Positions 17,638 to 25,261 of a stretch of 64,000 nt of DNA are shown piece after piece. The stretch lies in NCBI RefSeq assembly GCF_009866805.1, contig NZ_SIZW01000042.1, positions 372,001 through 436,000 of the forward strand, in the 5' to 3' direction. This stretch comes from Schauerella aestuarii (GTDB lineage Bacteria; Pseudomonadota; Gammaproteobacteria; Burkholderiales; Burkholderiaceae_B). The number at the start of each line of letters is the position of its first letter. Within the stretch, counting starts at the first letter, position 1. The notes under the pieces were generated by a model. The model worked only from the letters and a program-made list of their open reading frames with translations. It ran no database searches and was not told where the DNA came from. The position numbers and the translations under genes were made by a program.

Positions 17638-18375
17638 TCATGAAAGGTACAGCCCGCCGTTGACCTGCAGCGTTTCGCCGGTGACGAAAGCCGCAAGCGG
17701 CGAACACAGAAATGCAATGGTACCGGCAATGTCTTCCGCGGTGCCGTAGCGGCCCAATGGCGTGCTGGCCAGCAGTTGTTCGCCTTTCTGGCCGATCAGG
17801 TCGCGCGTCATCGCCGTCTCGATGATTCCGGGCGATACGGTGTTTACGCGCACGCGAGGCGCCAGTTCCAGAGCCAGGCTGCGCGAAAACGACAAGATGG
17901 CGCCTTTGGTGGCCGCATAGGCGGCGTGCGCATAACTGCCGCGGTGCGCCGCCAGCGACGCCAGCAACACCACCGCGCCACCCTCGCGCAGCCGCGATTG
18001 CGCCGCGCGACACAAGAAAAACGTGCCGTCCAGATTGATGTTCATCAGTCGCCGCCACGCGTCATCGGTAGTGTTCGCGATGGTGGCCTCGGGATAAATG
18101 CCGGCGCAATGCACGAGAAAATCCAGCCCGCCGAAGCGCTCCGCCGTGACCGCCAGGGCGCGTTCGCACGCGTCGGCGTCGGACACATCGGCCGGGATAC
18201 TCAGTACGCGATCTGCCGGCACACCGATCACCTCAACGGCGCGCCCCAGCGCAGCCCGGTCGATGTCGACCAGCACGACCGACGCACCATGCGCCGCCAT
18301 CATCGCGGCAGTCGCCAATCCAATGCCGGTACCGGCACCGGTAATCAACGCCACTTTTCGTTCGAATGAAATCAC
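17638..18375 (-). CDS. Short-chain dehydrogenase/reductase
   Basis: A 245-residue classical SDR. Rossmann motif T-G-A-G-T-G-I-G (12-19), an acidic residue after the second strand (V-D-I-D) indicating NAD(H) preference, and catalytic Ser140, Tyr153, Lys157 (Y-A-A-T-K). The GTG at 18375 is chosen because GAGGAG lies 6 bases upstream and gives the normal length; an upstream ATG would add 32 residues with no fold. It is the first gene of a unit with the FCD regulator, facing away from a second SDR gene. It probably oxidises a secondary alcohol in the same pathway as the E1/E2 enzyme across the intergenic region. Confidence 0.87.
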   Translation of the reverse strand: MISFERKVALITGAGTGIGLATAAMMAAHGASVVLVDIDRAALGRAVEVIGVPADRVLSIPADVSDADACERALAVTAERFGGLDFLVHCAGIYPEATIANTTDDAWRRLMNINLDGTFFLCRAAQSRLREGGAVVLLASLAAHRGSYAHAAYAATKGAILSFSRSLALELAPRVRVNTVSPGIIETAMTRDLIGQKGEQLLASTPLGRYGTAEDIAGTIAFLCSPLAAFVTGETLQVNGGLYLS

Positions 18376-18511
18376 TGCAGTCTCCTCTGCGGCACCCGCT
18401 CGTGCAGGCATCTTGTTGGTGAGAGCGGCCGTTGTGCGCGATGTGCGGCCCATCGAGAAGAGGGTTGACATGCCATCGGCGTCTCTCTACTATTTGCCCG
18501 ACGATTTTAAT

Positions 18512-18543
18512 TTGTCAGACAACAACGATAATTTATCAGACAA
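18512..18543. promoter_or_regulatory. Paired FadR-type operators between divergent SDR genes
   Basis: TTGTCAGACAA (18512-18522) is a perfect 11-bp palindrome and fits the FadR-subfamily consensus TNGTNNNACNA. TTATCAGACAA (18533-18543) repeats it with one mismatch. Their centres (18517 and 18538) are 21 bp apart, two helical turns, so two dimers could bind one face of the DNA. The FCD regulator at 16818-17597 is the obvious partner. Confidence 0.72.
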
Positions 18544-18640
18544 GTAGCAAAACCTCCAGAAAGAGCCGCACCGGCGGCAGGCGCCAAGCCTGCTGAATCG
18601 CGATGCAGCCAGTGGAGTATTGCGGCAGGAGACAAGCGTG

Positions 18641-19423
18641 ATGCACCCATCGGGGCCTGAAACCGGCCTGCGCGGGCAAACAGTAGTGATCACGGGCGGC
18701 GCCCGCGGTATCGGTCTGGCCTGCGCGCAAGCCTTCGCGCGCGAAGGTGCACGCCTGGCGCTGCTCGATATCGATTTGGACGCGCTCGACGCAGCGTGCG
18801 CCACCGTGCGAGCGCTGGGAGCGACATGCCTGCCCGTGCAAGCGTCGGTCACGGACGCGACGGCGGTAGCGCACGCGTTCTCGGCGATCGATGCGGCGTA
18901 TGGGCGGGTGGACGTGCTGATCAATAACGCAGGCGTGTCAGCCAACAAGCCCACGCTGGACGTCACGCCTGACGAATGGCGCCGCGCGGTGGATATCAAT
19001 CTGAACGGCGTGTTCTATTGCGCGCAAGCCGCCGGGCGGCGCATGGTCGCGGCCGGCGCGGGCAGCATCGTCAATCTGTCTTCGATGTATGGCGTGGTGG
19101 CGGCGCCAGACCGGGCAGCGTACTGCGCCACCAAGGGCGGCGTGGTGATGCTCACCGAATCGCTGGCGGTGGAGTGGGGCCCGCACAACGTGCGCGTCAA
19201 CGCGCTGGCGCCGGGCTATATCGACACCGACCTGTTGCGCGATCTGCAGGCCCGGGGCCGCTTGAGCATCGACCGGCTGGTGGCGCGCACGCCGTTGCGT
19301 CGGCTTGGCACGGCCGACGAAGTCGCTGCGATGGCGGTGTTTCTCGCCGGTGCACAGTCGGCATTCATGACCGGCCATACCTTGGTGGCGGATGGCGGCT
19401 GGAGCCGCTATGCCTATCTCTAA
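18641..19423 (+). CDS. Short-chain dehydrogenase/reductase
   Basis: A 260-residue classical SDR with T-G-G-A-R-G-I-G near 18-25, an acidic L-D-I-D suggesting NAD(H), and catalytic Ser147 or 148, Tyr161 and Lys165 (Y-C-A-T-K). AGGAG at 18627-18631 could serve either the ATG at 18641 (9-base gap) or a GTG at 18638 (6 bases); only one residue differs. It opens the operon whose next genes are the fused E1 and E2 of an acyl-CoA-forming dehydrogenase complex. A secondary alcohol oxidised here to a ketone would then be cleaved by that complex, as butanediol and acetoin are, but the true substrate is unknown. Confidence 0.87.
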   Translation: MHPSGPETGLRGQTVVITGGARGIGLACAQAFAREGARLALLDIDLDALDAACATVRALGATCLPVQASVTDATAVAHAFSAIDAAYGRVDVLINNAGVSANKPTLDVTPDEWRRAVDINLNGVFYCAQAAGRRMVAAGAGSIVNLSSMYGVVAAPDRAAYCATKGGVVMLTESLAVEWGPHNVRVNALAPGYIDTDLLRDLQARGRLSIDRLVARTPLRRLGTADEVAAMAVFLAGAQSAFMTGHTLVADGGWSRYAYL

Positions 19424-19452
19424 TTTGCAATGCGGTATCTGGAGCACGTCCG

Positions 19453-21636
19453 ATGACCACTTATGACACGCTGACTTCCACGGCGCCCTGGCGCGCCGTT
19501 CATGTCACCGCCCAAGATTGGCACACCGCGCCGCCGACGCTTTTGGCCACGATGCTGACCCAACTGCACTGGATTCGCGCCTTTGAAGAAACGGTGCTCG
19601 ACCTGGCGGCAGCCGGTCTGGTGCACGGGCCAGCCCATTCCTCGATCGGGCAGGAAGGTGGCGCGGTAGCGTCGATACTGGCGTTGGGTGCCGGCGATCA
19701 AATCAACGGGTCGCATCGCGGCCACCATCAGTTTCTGGCCAAGGCCTTGCAGCATGTGGCGCCCGACGGACTCGATCCGCGCGCGGCTCACGGTGCCGCC
19801 ATCGATGCCGTGCTGCAGAAAACGCTCGCCGAAATCATGGGTCTGGCGCAAGGGTTCTGCCGCGGGCGAGGCGGTTCGATGCACTTGCGCTGGCTGGAAG
19901 CGGGCGCCTTGGGCACCAATGCCATCGTGGGCGGCGGTGTGCCGTTGGCAGCGGGCGCGGCCTGGGCGCATCGCCATGCGGGTACCGATCGCGTGGCCGT
20001 GACCTACTTCGGCGACGGCGCGATCAATATCGGTTCGGTGCTCGAAACGATGAATCTCACCGCAGCGTGGAAAACGCCGCTGTGCTTCTTCGTGGAGAAC
20101 AATCGCTATGCCGTCTCCACCACGGTGGAAGAAGCCACGGCTGAGCCGCGGCTGTCTGCCCGCGGTCAGGCCTTCAATATTCCCGCGTGGAAGGTCGACG
20201 GCATGGATCCGTTGGCCGTCCACACGGCCATGGCCGAGGCGGTCGCGCATATGCGGGCGGGTCATGGGCCGACGATCATCGAAGCCGATGTGTATCGCTT
20301 CTTTCACCAGAATGGGCCGTTCCCGGGAAGCGCGTTCGGCTATCGCACCAAGGAAGAGGAAGCCACGTGGCGAGCCCGCGATCCGCTGTTGCGCGTGGCC
20401 ACCGAAATGGTTGCGCGCGAGCTCATCACCGCCGACGAAATCGATAGCCTGCGCGCGCGCTGCAAGGCGACCATGCAGGAGATCGCCGAGCGCCTGACCG
20501 AAGCGGGCGAGGGTGCCAAGCGCCAAGTGCGCGTCGATCTCTGGCCGCGCGCAGATTTTCGCGACGTGGGATTGCGCAGCGATCAACAGGAATTCGTGGG
20601 CATGCGGGTGCAAGAGGCCGCCGACTATGCGGGCACCACGGTGACGCGCAAGCTTGTGGATGCCGTGGCCGACGTGGTCACGCGCCGCATGGAAACCGAC
20701 GCGAGCATCGTGGTGATGGGCGAAGACGTGCATCGTCTCAAAGGCGGCACCAATGGCGCCACACGCGGGTTGAAAGACCGTTTTCCCGATCGGGTGCTCG
20801 GCACGCCGATCTCCGAGAATGCATTTGCAGGCCTCGGCGGCGGACTGGCCATGGACGGACGTTACAGGCCCATCGTCGAGTTCATGTACCCCGACTTCAT
20901 GTGGGTGGCGGCCGACCAGATCTTCAATCAGATCGGCAAGGCGCGTCATATGTTCGGCGGCGATATCGATGTGCCGCTCGTGCTGCGCACGAAAGTGGCC
21001 ATGGGCACCGGCTATGGCTCGCAGCACTCGATGGATCCGGCCGGCATCGTGGCCACCTCACCCGGCTGGCGCATCGTGGCGCCGTCCACGCCGTACGACT
21101 ACATCGGCTTGATGAACACCGCGCTTCTGTCGCGCGACCCGGTGTTGGTGATCGAACATGTGGATCTCTACGCTTCATCCGGCGAGATTCCGGCAGACGA
21201 TCTCGATTACTTCATTCCGTTCGGCAGCGCCTGCGTGCGCCGCGCAGGCAGCAAAGTGACCGTGCTCACCTACCTCGCCATGGTCGACAAAACGCTGCAG
21301 GCGGTCGAGGCGCTGGGCGTCGATGCCGAAGTGATCGACCTGCGCACGCTGGATCGCGCCAGCCTGGATTGGGACACGATCGGCGCGAGCGTGCGCAAGA
21401 CGAACAACGTGCTGATCGTGGAGCAAGGCGCGCGCGGCACCTCGTACGGCGCGATGCTGTCCGACGAGATTCAGCGCCGTTTGTTTGATTGGCTGGATCA
21501 GCCGGTCAAGCGCGTCACGGGCGGCGAAGCCTCGCCCAGCATTTCGAAGGTGCTCGAGCGCGCCGCGTTTGCCGGCGTGGAAGAGGTGATGGACGGCTTG
21601 CGCGATGTGCTGGCCGATCTGGGAGAGGCATCGTAA
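19453..21636 (+). CDS. Thiamine-diphosphate-dependent dehydrogenase E1, fused alpha and beta subunits
   Basis: A 727-residue fusion. Residues about 30-340 are the E1-alpha domain, with the TPP motif G-D-G-A-I-N-I-G at 187-194 and the following E-N-N; residues about 390-725 are the E1-beta (transketolase pyrimidine plus C-terminal) domain, beginning V-T-R-K-L-V-D-A-V and containing I-S-E-N-A-F-A-G-L-G. Such enzymes decarboxylate 2-oxoacids or cleave acetoin-type ketones and pass the acyl group to the lipoyl arm of E2. The start ATG 19453 has GGAG 8 bases upstream; the open frame extends to 18976 only as a shadow of the SDR gene. The stop overlaps the E2 start (TAATG). Most acetoin and pyruvate-type systems keep alpha and beta separate, so the fusion helps tracking homologues. 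Confidence 0.9.
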   Translation: MTTYDTLTSTAPWRAVHVTAQDWHTAPPTLLATMLTQLHWIRAFEETVLDLAAAGLVHGPAHSSIGQEGGAVASILALGAGDQINGSHRGHHQFLAKALQHVAPDGLDPRAAHGAAIDAVLQKTLAEIMGLAQGFCRGRGGSMHLRWLEAGALGTNAIVGGGVPLAAGAAWAHRHAGTDRVAVTYFGDGAINIGSVLETMNLTAAWKTPLCFFVENNRYAVSTTVEEATAEPRLSARGQAFNIPAWKVDGMDPLAVHTAMAEAVAHMRAGHGPTIIEADVYRFFHQNGPFPGSAFGYRTKEEEATWRARDPLLRVATEMVARELITADEIDSLRARCKATMQEIAERLTEAGEGAKRQVRVDLWPRADFRDVGLRSDQQEFVGMRVQEAADYAGTTVTRKLVDAVADVVTRRMETDASIVVMGEDVHRLKGGTNGATRGLKDRFPDRVLGTPISENAFAGLGGGLAMDGRYRPIVEFMYPDFMWVAADQIFNQIGKARHMFGGDIDVPLVLRTKVAMGTGYGSQHSMDPAGIVATSPGWRIVAPSTPYDYIGLMNTALLSRDPVLVIEHVDLYASSGEIPADDLDYFIPFGSACVRRAGSKVTVLTYLAMVDKTLQAVEALGVDAEVIDLRTLDRASLDWDTIGASVRKTNNVLIVEQGARGTSYGAMLSDEIQRRLFDWLDQPVKRVTGGEASPSISKVLERAAFAGVEEVMDGLRDVLADLGEAS

Positions 21637-22943
21637 TGGCCCAACTCATCAAGATGCCGGCCGTTGCGGCCGATAGCGCCACCGGGTCGATCGCGCAGTG
21701 GTTGAAGAAAGAGGGCGATCGCGTGGCGGTGGGCGATGCGATCGCCGAGATCGAAACCGATAAGGCGATCGTCGAGATCGCCGCCGAGCATGCCGGTGTG
21801 CTGGCCCGTATCGTCGCAGCAGCGGGCGATGCACAACTGCCGGTAAACGCCGTCTTGGCGGTGTTGACTGCCGACGGTGAAGGTGCCGATGCCGTCGACC
21901 GTGCGCTGGCTGCCGAAGGCGTCAATGGCCCTGCGCCTGCGCCGACTGGGCAATCTACGGATGATGCGGAGCGCCGCGGCGACGCCACGCCAGGCCCGAC
22001 GCAACGTCTTTTTTCCAGCCCGGCCGCGCGCCGCATCGCAGCGGATCATCAGATCGATCTACGACAAATCGTGGGAAGCGGGCCGCACGGGCGCATCCTG
22101 AAGCAGGATGTGGCGCGAGCTGCACAAGCATCGGCGGCGTCACAGGCCCGGCAAGGGGCCGGTGACGCCGCATCGATGCGGCCTGCGCCACTGGTACCCC
22201 CCGCGGCTGCTGGCGTAGCAAACGCTGGCGACCACAAACCCGATTCAGCTGCAGCATCGAGCGGCGCCAGCCGGACGCCGCACTCGACGATGCGGCGCGC
22301 GATCGCCCGGCGCCTGACCGAAAGCAAGACCACGATTCCCCATTTCTATCTCACGCTCGATTGCCGCATGGATGCGCTGCTGGCCTTGCGCCGGCAGATT
22401 GGCGACGACGGCCACGCGCGTATTTCAGTCAACGACTTCATCGTTCGAGCAACCGCACTGGCACTGGTCGCCGTGCCGGAAGTCAACGTGGCGTGGGAGG
22501 ACGATGCCCTGGTCCAGCACGACTCGGCTGACATCGCCGTAGCGGTAGCGACCGAAGGGGGGCTGGTGACGCCCATCGTGCGCCATGCACACACCAAAAC
22601 ATTGCGGCAGGTCGCAACCGAGATTGCCGAGCTTGCATCGCGCGGCCGGGCGCAACGTTTGAAGCCGCAGGAGTACACCGGCGGATCGATGACGGTCAGC
22701 AACCTGGGGATGTATGGCGTTGCCCAGTTCGCCGCCATCATCAATCCGCCGCAGGCTGCCATCCTGGCGGTGGGTGCGGCGGAAAAGCGGGCGGTCGTGG
22801 ACGACGCCGGCGCAGTCGCTGTGGCGACCGTGATGACCGTCACGCTATCGGCCGATCATCGTGCCATCGATGGCGCCGTCGCCGCGCGCTGGCTGGCGGC
22901 CTTCAAACAGCTGATCGAGCACCCGGTGCGTATTTTGTTATGA
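21636..22943 (+). CDS. Dihydrolipoamide acyltransferase E2
   Basis: A 435-residue E2. The lipoyl domain is at 1-78 with the lipoylation site Lys43 in E-I-E-T-D-K-A. A Pro/Ala linker follows, then a peripheral-subunit-binding domain at about 128-165 (S-P-A-A-R-R-I-A-A-D), another linker, and the acyltransferase domain from about 207, ending with the catalytic H-R-A-I-D-G (His408, Asp412). It receives the acyl group from the fused E1 and transfers it to CoA. No E3 (dihydrolipoyl dehydrogenase) gene follows; it must be shared with another complex. Last gene of the operon; the 166-base gap after it holds the promoter of the next operon. Confidence 0.92.
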   Translation: MAQLIKMPAVAADSATGSIAQWLKKEGDRVAVGDAIAEIETDKAIVEIAAEHAGVLARIVAAAGDAQLPVNAVLAVLTADGEGADAVDRALAAEGVNGPAPAPTGQSTDDAERRGDATPGPTQRLFSSPAARRIAADHQIDLRQIVGSGPHGRILKQDVARAAQASAASQARQGAGDAASMRPAPLVPPAAAGVANAGDHKPDSAAASSGASRTPHSTMRRAIARRLTESKTTIPHFYLTLDCRMDALLALRRQIGDDGHARISVNDFIVRATALALVAVPEVNVAWEDDALVQHDSADIAVAVATEGGLVTPIVRHAHTKTLRQVATEIAELASRGRAQRLKPQEYTGGSMTVSNLGMYGVAQFAAIINPPQAAILAVGAAEKRAVVDDAGAVAVATVMTVTLSADHRAIDGAVAARWLAAFKQLIEHPVRILL

Positions 22944-23031
22944 GCCAAATGGATGTCCTAGGGAAATCCCCGATTCTTAAACCCTGCGCGTCTACTAGAC
23001 TGGAGCGGCTTTCAATCTGGCCTCATATAAC

Positions 23032-23050
23032 ATATATCATATATTCTAAA
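23032..23050. promoter_or_regulatory. 19-bp shared operator, copy 1 (operon A)
   Basis: The 19 bases atatatcatatattctaaa here are identical to those at 34190-34208 upstream of the split transketolase. The core ATATAT-C-ATATAT (23032-23044) is a 13-bp palindrome, strikingly AT-rich in GC-rich DNA. It overlaps a possible -10 box TATCAT (23035-23040), 18 bases after TTCAAT. The FCD regulator at 33401-34105 is the likely binder. Confidence 0.75.
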
Positions 23051-23109
23051 AAGCCTTAGGTTCCAAGGGTTTAGGCTGGTTTTCTATTCGTATAGACAGG
23101 AGCGAGACA

Positions 23110-24309
23110 ATGTTCAAAATCAAGAAATTGGCGGTGGTGCTGGGCGCTTGCGGCGTGCTCGCCAGCAGCGTGGCGTGGGCGGACGTCAAAGTTGGCGCCT
23201 TGTTTCCGTTCAGCGGTGCGCTTGCGCTGCTGGGCCAGGAGAGCTATCGCGGCCTCGAGCTGGCGGTCAATGAGATCAATGCCGCCGGCGGCTTGAATGG
23301 CGAGAAGATTCAGATCATCAAGGCGGACGCCGTCGATCCCACACAGGCCGTATCGGAAACGAAGCGGTTGACCTCGTCCAATGTGGCGGCCGTATTCGGC
23401 AGCTACGCGTCCGGCATTTCGTATGCGGCCACCCCGGTCACCGAACTGGCCGGCGTGCCGTACTTCGAACTCGGCGCCACGGCACACAAGATCACCACAC
23501 GCAACTACAAATACCTGTTCCGCAGCAACCCTAACACCGCGCTCTATGGCGTATCGGTGGTGAATGCCTTGCATGAGATGATTGCGCCGGGCATGGGGCT
23601 GAGCCCCAAAGATATCAAGATCGGCATCATCCACGAGGATGGCCCTTACGGCACCGATGTGGCGGCGACCGAGAAGCAACGCGCGGCCGAACTGGGCTAC
23701 ACCGTTGCCGAGGTGCTGCCGTACTCCGCGAAAACGGTGGATCTGTCTTCGCTCATCCTGCGCCTGAAAGGTGCCGGCGTGAACGTGGTGCTGCAGACGG
23801 CGTATCAGAACGACGCCATCCTGTACTTCAACCAGGCCAAGTCGGCGGGCTTCACGCCCAAGGTCGTGATCGGCGCCGGCGGCGGCTACTCGCTGGCCGA
23901 TACCGCCAAGGCAGTAGGTCCCGGCATGAACGGCGTGTTCGATCTCGACTTCCCGCAGTCGTCGATCAATCCGGCCGGTGCACCGGGTCTGGACAAGTTC
24001 CTGGAAGCCTACAAAAGCACGTACAAGAGCGACCCGCAATCGGGCCACAGCCTGACCAACTACGTGGGCGCCAAGGCCTTCTTCGAAGCGATGGCCCAAG
24101 CCAAATCCACCGACGCGGACAAAATTCGCGCCGCGGTACTGGCCTACAAGAAGCCGGGTGGCCAGACCGCCAACGGTTGGGGGTTCGACTTCGGTGAGGA
24201 TGGCCAGAACAAGGCCTCCACGTTCTATGTCATGCAATGGCAGGACAACAAGCTCGTGACGATCGCACCCAAAGACCTCGCGCTGGGCAAGCCGGTCTTC
24301 AATAAATAA
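23110..24309 (+). CDS. Branched-chain-amino-acid-type ABC transporter substrate-binding protein
   Basis: A 399-residue LivK-class periplasmic protein. A Sec signal (basic M-F-K-I-K-K, hydrophobic core) ends at V-A-W-A; the mature protein begins D-V-K-V-G-A-L-F-P-F-S-G. The family's G-x-x-x-S-x-x-x-x-A pattern is seen in F-G-S-Y-A-S-G-I-S-Y-A-A-T-P-V. ATG 23110 has AGGAG at a good distance. It is the first gene of operon A, downstream of the shared 19-bp operator, followed by a stem-loop and then the permease genes. The ligand is unknown but should be the pathway substrate. Confidence 0.9.
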   Translation: MFKIKKLAVVLGACGVLASSVAWADVKVGALFPFSGALALLGQESYRGLELAVNEINAAGGLNGEKIQIIKADAVDPTQAVSETKRLTSSNVAAVFGSYASGISYAATPVTELAGVPYFELGATAHKITTRNYKYLFRSNPNTALYGVSVVNALHEMIAPGMGLSPKDIKIGIIHEDGPYGTDVAATEKQRAAELGYTVAEVLPYSAKTVDLSSLILRLKGAGVNVVLQTAYQNDAILYFNQAKSAGFTPKVVIGAGGGYSLADTAKAVGPGMNGVFDLDFPQSSINPAGAPGLDKFLEAYKSTYKSDPQSGHSLTNYVGAKAFFEAMAQAKSTDADKIRAAVLAYKKPGGQTANGWGFDFGEDGQNKASTFYVMQWQDNKLVTIAPKDLALGKPVFNK

Positions 24310-24326
24310 CAACGACACTGAAAGGC

Positions 24327-24357
24327 CATCCGGGCGCCAGTCGCGGGCGCTCGGATG
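24327..24357 (+). terminator. Stem-loop between binding-protein and permease genes (attenuator or mRNA stabiliser)
   Basis: Arms 24327-24338 and 24346-24357 pair as an almost perfect 12-bp stem, with one G-T pair, around a 7-base loop. No T-run follows. In LivK-type operons such a stem usually lets the binding protein be made in excess over the membrane subunits. Confidence 0.55.
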
Positions 24358-24381
24358 AGCCGTGGTCGCGAGGTCGCATAA

Positions 24382-25248
24382 ATGGATATCTTCATTCAGT
24401 TGCTCATCAACGGACTGTTGCTGGGTGGCGCCTACATCATCATCAGTTTGGGGCTCACGCTCATTTTCGGCGTCGTCCGTGTCGTCAACTTTGCGCACGG
24501 CGAATTTCTGATGGTGGGCATGTATCTGGTCTATCTGATCGCCACGCAATTCGGCGTACATCCTTACCTCGGGTTGATTCCCGTTGCCGTGATCCTGTTT
24601 GCGTTGGGCGCGCTCACGCAAAAGTGCATCATCCAGCCGTTGCTCAACGCGGATGAACATATCCAGATCTTCGCCACGGTGGGCGTCTCGACGATTCTGC
24701 TCAACCTGGCGCTCGTGGTCTTCGGCGCAAACGTGTTGCGTGCGCCCGCAGATCTCGGCACCCATGCCGTCATGGTCGGCACCTTTACGGTCGTGACCGG
24801 GCAGCTCATCACCTTCATCATCGCCATCGTGCTTGCCGTGCTGCTGCATGTGTTCATGCATCGCACCTATCTCGGTCGCGCATTGCGCGCCGTGGCCCAG
24901 CATCGTTATGCGGCGCTCCTCATGGGCGTGAATGTGAACACGGTGTACTGCATCGCGTTCGGTCTGGGCACGGCCTTCGTGGGGATCGCGGCCGGCCTCC
25001 TGGCCCCGCAGTATCCGGTGTTCCCCACCGTGGGCACCTACTTCGTGCTGACCGCGTTCGTCATCGTGGTGCTCGGCGGCATGGGCAGTCTGTATGGCGC
25101 GGTGGCGGGTTCGCTCATCATCGGCGTCGTCGACACCCTGGCGGGTTACTACATCGCGCCCGACTTGAAGGAAGTCGTCTACTTCGGGATCTTTCTGCTG
25201 ATCCTCGTCTTGCGTCCGAACGGTCTGTTCGGCACCAGCACAGAATAA
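24382..25248 (+). CDS. ABC transporter permease, LivH type
   Basis: A 288-residue inner-membrane permease with L-T-L-I-F-G-V-V-R-V-V-N-F-A-H-G-E-F near the N-terminus and G-G-M-G-S-L-Y-G-A near the C-terminus. About eight membrane segments. It partners the permease half of the next, fused protein. The gap to that gene is 13 bases and includes AGGAGAG, its ribosome site. Confidence 0.92.
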   Translation: MDIFIQLLINGLLLGGAYIIISLGLTLIFGVVRVVNFAHGEFLMVGMYLVYLIATQFGVHPYLGLIPVAVILFALGALTQKCIIQPLLNADEHIQIFATVGVSTILLNLALVVFGANVLRAPADLGTHAVMVGTFTVVTGQLITFIIAIVLAVLLHVFMHRTYLGRALRAVAQHRYAALLMGVNVNTVYCIAFGLGTAFVGIAAGLLAPQYPVFPTVGTYFVLTAFVIVVLGGMGSLYGAVAGSLIIGVVDTLAGYYIAPDLKEVVYFGIFLLILVLRPNGLFGTSTE

Positions 25249-25261
25249 TAAGGAGAGAGAC

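Noticed and set aside
19420-21027. 535-codon minus-strand frame opposite the E1 gene
   Set aside because: Antisense shadow; no ribosome site, no domain.
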